This document shows positions 13,589-15,518 of a stretch of 15,518 nucleotides of DNA, piece by piece. The notes under the pieces were generated by a model. It did no database searches. It was not told the origin of the DNA and was given only the letters and a program-made list of their open reading frames with translations. A program made the position numbers and the translations under genes. The stretch is from JARRRL01 sp037380725 (lineage in GTDB: Bacteria > Pseudomonadota > Gammaproteobacteria > Pseudomonadales > JANQJO01), in NCBI GenBank assembly GCA_037380725.1, contig JARRRL010000231.1, forward strand, positions 1-15,518. Direction: 5' to 3'. Every line of letters begins with the position of its first letter. Position 1 is the first letter of the stretch.

Positions 13589-14500
13589 TGCAGACACGCT
13601 CAATGAAATTGCCTCCGAGCTTGGCGTAGAGGTATCGTTTATTGAAAAAAAGACTGGTTCGCCTGCCAAGCGCTCAAAGCGATCTCTTCCATCGAAAATG
13701 AAAACTTTACGATTATTTTCTCAGGCGGAACATCGCTGTCAAAAGCCCATGACTTAATCCAACGCTTTTCGGAGGACCTGGATTTTAGGTGCCTCTACAC
13801 CAACACCATGTCTGGCAACCAGCAAAAGAAAGCTCGCAGTAAGCTCCGAGAACAAATTGTCGAGTCTGTGCAACAACTTGATGAACTCGAAATTAACACA
13901 GAACAAATGCAAGTTGCGAGCAACTATATTAAATTCCCTCTGCTGTATAAAAGCCTGTTCGACCAACATCAGGCTTTACGACCTCACTTAGAAATCGAAT
14001 TCAGCTTTACCCAGCCTCAGTTAGAGCCAACCATCAAAAACATAACGTCGTTTGTGAACCGTCTTCTCGGTGAGGAAAGTGAAACAAGCATCCCATGCTT
14101 ACCACCAATAGAAATTGCCGCCGATAAACTAAGCGCACTATGCTGGAGAGTATTAAAACGCGATAGAAGCAACGAGGATGATGATCCAACATTGGTTCGT
14201 CATCTCCATGACTTATGTGCGCTTAATAATGAAATTGCCGGCGATATTGAACGGTTTTATTTACTATTCAAAGCGAGTCACGATACCGACCAGGGCAGTA
14301 CTGCAAGGCAAACCGGTATGCAGGCTTTAGAAGCCGTAGGAAATATAGTTGAAAAATTAAAATCAGATTGTCTATACAAAAAAGAATATGAGCAATTTGT
14401 AGAATCAATGTCGTATGCGACAGATGATGAACAAATTGGTTTTAGCTTAGCAATCGAAAAACTGTCTCAGCTATACGGGCGTCTTAAGGCGATATCATAA
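13578..14500 (+). CDS. AbiEii/AbiGii-type nucleotidyltransferase toxin, in two frames joined at A AAA AAG
   Basis: The toxin of a type IV (AbiE) toxin-antitoxin pair, a nucleotidyltransferase that slows growth or aborts phage infection. Frame 0 from ATG 13578 gives MSLDADTLNEIASELGVEVS then FIEKK. The frame then breaks at seven As (13645-13651) followed by G. Frame 2 from GAC 13652 continues DWFACQALKAISSIENENFT, then the nucleotidyltransferase signature GGTSLSK (50-56) and RFSEDLDF (63-70, Asp pair), and runs to TAA at 14500; the joined product is 307 residues. Unshifted, it stops at 13757 after 59 residues. GAA AAA AAG contains the A AAA AAG slippery heptamer in the right phase, with a GAGG 13 bases upstream, so a -1 shift would restore the protein exactly (with EKKDW). 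Family members usually read EKDW or EKDY, which would instead imply a 2-base insertion, so decay or a homopolymer error is also possible. Confidence 0.75.
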
Positions 14501-14558
14501 ACTGCAGCAAACAAAAGACTATTCGAAGAGCGTTTTTTTCAGTAGCTGAAATTGTTCA

Positions 14559-14963
14559 TTGTCTTCGGGCCAATCTTCAGTTTTAGATTTAATCAGCTCT
14601 GTTGCATGTGCCACTTTATTGGATGAAAGCTGGAAGAGTGAGTTTAGGGGCTTTGTAGATCGTGTTGTGAAAGGTTCTCTTGAGGCTGCTAAAATACGAG
14701 ATGAAAAACTTATTTCTGGCGCTCAGTTTTTGGTAAAATCCCTTTTTACTTATCTCAGAGTTTCCTCAACGGCCATTTCTGCAAGCTCAACAACGGTGCA
14801 TATAGATTATCACGTGTTAGCTAAAGGATTTTCGGATATCGATCTCATTGTAAAAAGTCAAAAAATATCTTCTGAGCTGCCTGTTGTTGCGGCAGTCAAT
14901 GCATACCGAAATAAGCAATATACAGCTGCGCCATTAATAGACCGGGTTCTGTCGCAAAGTTGA
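14559..14963 (+). CDS. Unrecognised protein, 3' end cut by an IS6-family element
   Basis: A 134-codon frame with no family that I recognise. The product looks soluble and mostly helical (FVDRVVKGSLEAAKIRDEKL, AQFLVKSLFTYLRV), followed by FSDIDLIVKSQKISSELPVVAAVNAYR. Its only start options are TTG codons (14559 is the first after an in-frame TGA at 14547) with no ribosome binding site, so its 5' end may be lost too. Its last six residues (VLSQS and part of R) and TGA stop come from the IS terminal repeat that starts at 14945, so the native gene continued past the insertion. It follows the toxin by 58 bases in the same direction and could be an island cargo gene. Confidence 0.4.
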   Translation: MSSGQSSVLDLISSVACATLLDESWKSEFRGFVDRVVKGSLEAAKIRDEKLISGAQFLVKSLFTYLRVSSTAISASSTTVHIDYHVLAKGFSDIDLIVKSQKISSELPVVAAVNAYRNKQYTAAPLIDRVLSQS

Positions 14964-15518
14964 AGGTAGAATGGTATGATCATTGGCCATTCAGTCGATT
15001 ACCGACACCAGAGAGAAAATAATGATCCGCTTCAAATGAAGGCACTTTCCAAAGGACATTCTGTTAACCTGTGTTCGCTGGTGCTTGGCTTACCAATTGA
15101 GCTACTGTGACATTGAAGAAATGATGGCGGAACGTGGTACACAAGTGAATCACAGCACCATACAGCGCTGGGTCGATCAATACGCTCCTCATTCACGAAG
15201 AAATGGAAGCGACCTACGGGATCCCGCTGGCGTATGGATGAAACCTACATCTAAGTTAAAGGGGAATGGAAATATCTCTATTGAGCTGTCGACAAATCTG
15301 GAAACACCATCGATTTTTTATTGATCGCAAAACGAGATAAAAAAGCGGCTCTACGCTTTTTTAAGAAGGCCATAGGCACTGCTGGAGAATCGGAATTAGT
15401 CAACATTGACAAAAGTGGTGCTAACACCGCAGCGCTAGAAGAATTAAATAAATCTATGGATAAGCCGATCGAAATACGGCAATGCAAATATTTGAATAAT
15501 GTGATTGAGCAAGACCAT
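14945..15518 (+). mobile_element. IS6-family insertion sequence, left end, decayed
   Basis: GGTTCTGTCGCAAAGTT (14945-14961) matches the terminal inverted repeat of IS6-family elements (GGTTCTGTTGCAAAG type). It is followed about 60 bases later by a broken IS6-type transposase. The right end is outside the window, so the target duplication cannot be checked. Confidence 0.8.
15022..15518 (+). pseudogene. IS6-family transposase, multiply disrupted, partial
   Basis: From ATG 15022 (GAGAG just upstream) it reads MIRFK, TGA, then RHFPKDILLTCVRWCLAY and CDIEEMMAERGTQVNHSTIQ RWVDQYAP, clearly IS6 transposase. A shift near 15195-15215 moves it to the frame with RWRMDETYI, TAA (15252), VKGEWKYLY, TGA (15282), AVDKSGNTIDFLLIAKRDKK and, at the window end, KYLNNVIEQDH. 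The DDE residues remain visible: Asp in RMDETY, Asp in NIDKSG and Glu in IEQDH. Three stops replace Gly6 and expected Lys and Arg codons, all single-base changes. It cannot make a working transposase. Confidence 0.9.

Larger units (their letters stand above)
12161..15518 (+). mobile_element. Genomic island remnant at tRNA-Leu(UAA)
   Basis: Directly after tRNA-Leu come a tyrosine-integrase remnant, a type IV toxin-antitoxin pair, an unrecognised interrupted gene and an IS6-family element, a set of genes typical of an integrated island. The left boundary is inferred from tRNA-Leu. I see no second copy of the tRNA 3' end, so the right boundary lies outside the window or has been lost. Confidence 0.6.

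Noticed and set aside
14519..14610. Minus-strand frame ending TEDWPEDNEQFQLLKKTLFE and TAG at 14521-14519
   Set aside because: It reads like a protein C-terminus, but the frame upstream is short, lacks a start and overlaps the plus-strand frame. I could not link it to a family.
12161..15518. Right-hand copy of the tRNA-Leu 3' end (attR)
   Set aside because: I looked for a repeat of the CCGGCCCCGGGCACCA end and found none before the window ends.

Overview
The window is chromosomal DNA of a gammaproteobacterium. The order gacA(uvrY)-uvrC-pgsA followed by tRNA-Gly, tRNA-Cys and tRNA-Leu is a classic arrangement of that class, and the tusDCBE and ttcA proteins fit it. Many starts are GTG or TTG. 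I cannot fix the genus. The coding content points to a free-living or host-associated, possibly marine, species. The sequence has a run of 45 Ns at 2733-2777 and several frameshifts, so assembly quality has to be weighed against real gene decay.

Layout. Positions 1-447 are the edge of an integron cassette array: the tail of one attC, a 379-bp cassette without a forward gene, and a complete attC (368-447). Next come imperfect tandem repeats and a PAS-GGDEF-EAL protein (640-2574) with an intact EAL site and a degenerate GGDEF site. A structured leader precedes ttcA (2681-3611), whose start is lost in the N gap. Reading the other way are a HAD-UbiA fusion protein (5267-3669) and the tusDCBE sulfur-relay operon (7237-5490). 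The window therefore holds two tRNA thiolation systems side by side: TtcA makes 2-thiocytidine 32, and Tus feeds sulfur to MnmA for 2-thiouridine 34. tRNA-Ser(UGA) follows, then a 480-bp spacer with tandem repeats and a large hairpin. After it come gacA, frameshifted by an apparent 7-nt deletion that removes the phosphoacceptor Asp, then intact uvrC, intact pgsA and three tRNAs.

From tRNA-Leu(UAA) to the window end the DNA is accessory. It holds a tyrosine-integrase remnant with an internal deletion and frameshifts, an AbiE-type (type IV) toxin-antitoxin pair, an unrecognised gene cut short at its 3' end, and the left end of a decayed IS6-family element. This is the usual layout of a genomic island integrated at a tRNA-Leu 3' end.

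The points most worth a second look are these. The AbiEii toxin frame breaks exactly at A AAA AAG, the dnaX-type -1 slippery heptamer. The attC R'' box is exactly complementary to the start of its own cassette. gacA has lost its phosphorylation site. An intrinsic terminator is folded into the last codons of tusE. The first 8 kb carry an unusually high number of short (12-24 bp) tandem duplications, in spacers and inside tus genes. Two tRNAs have atypical bases.
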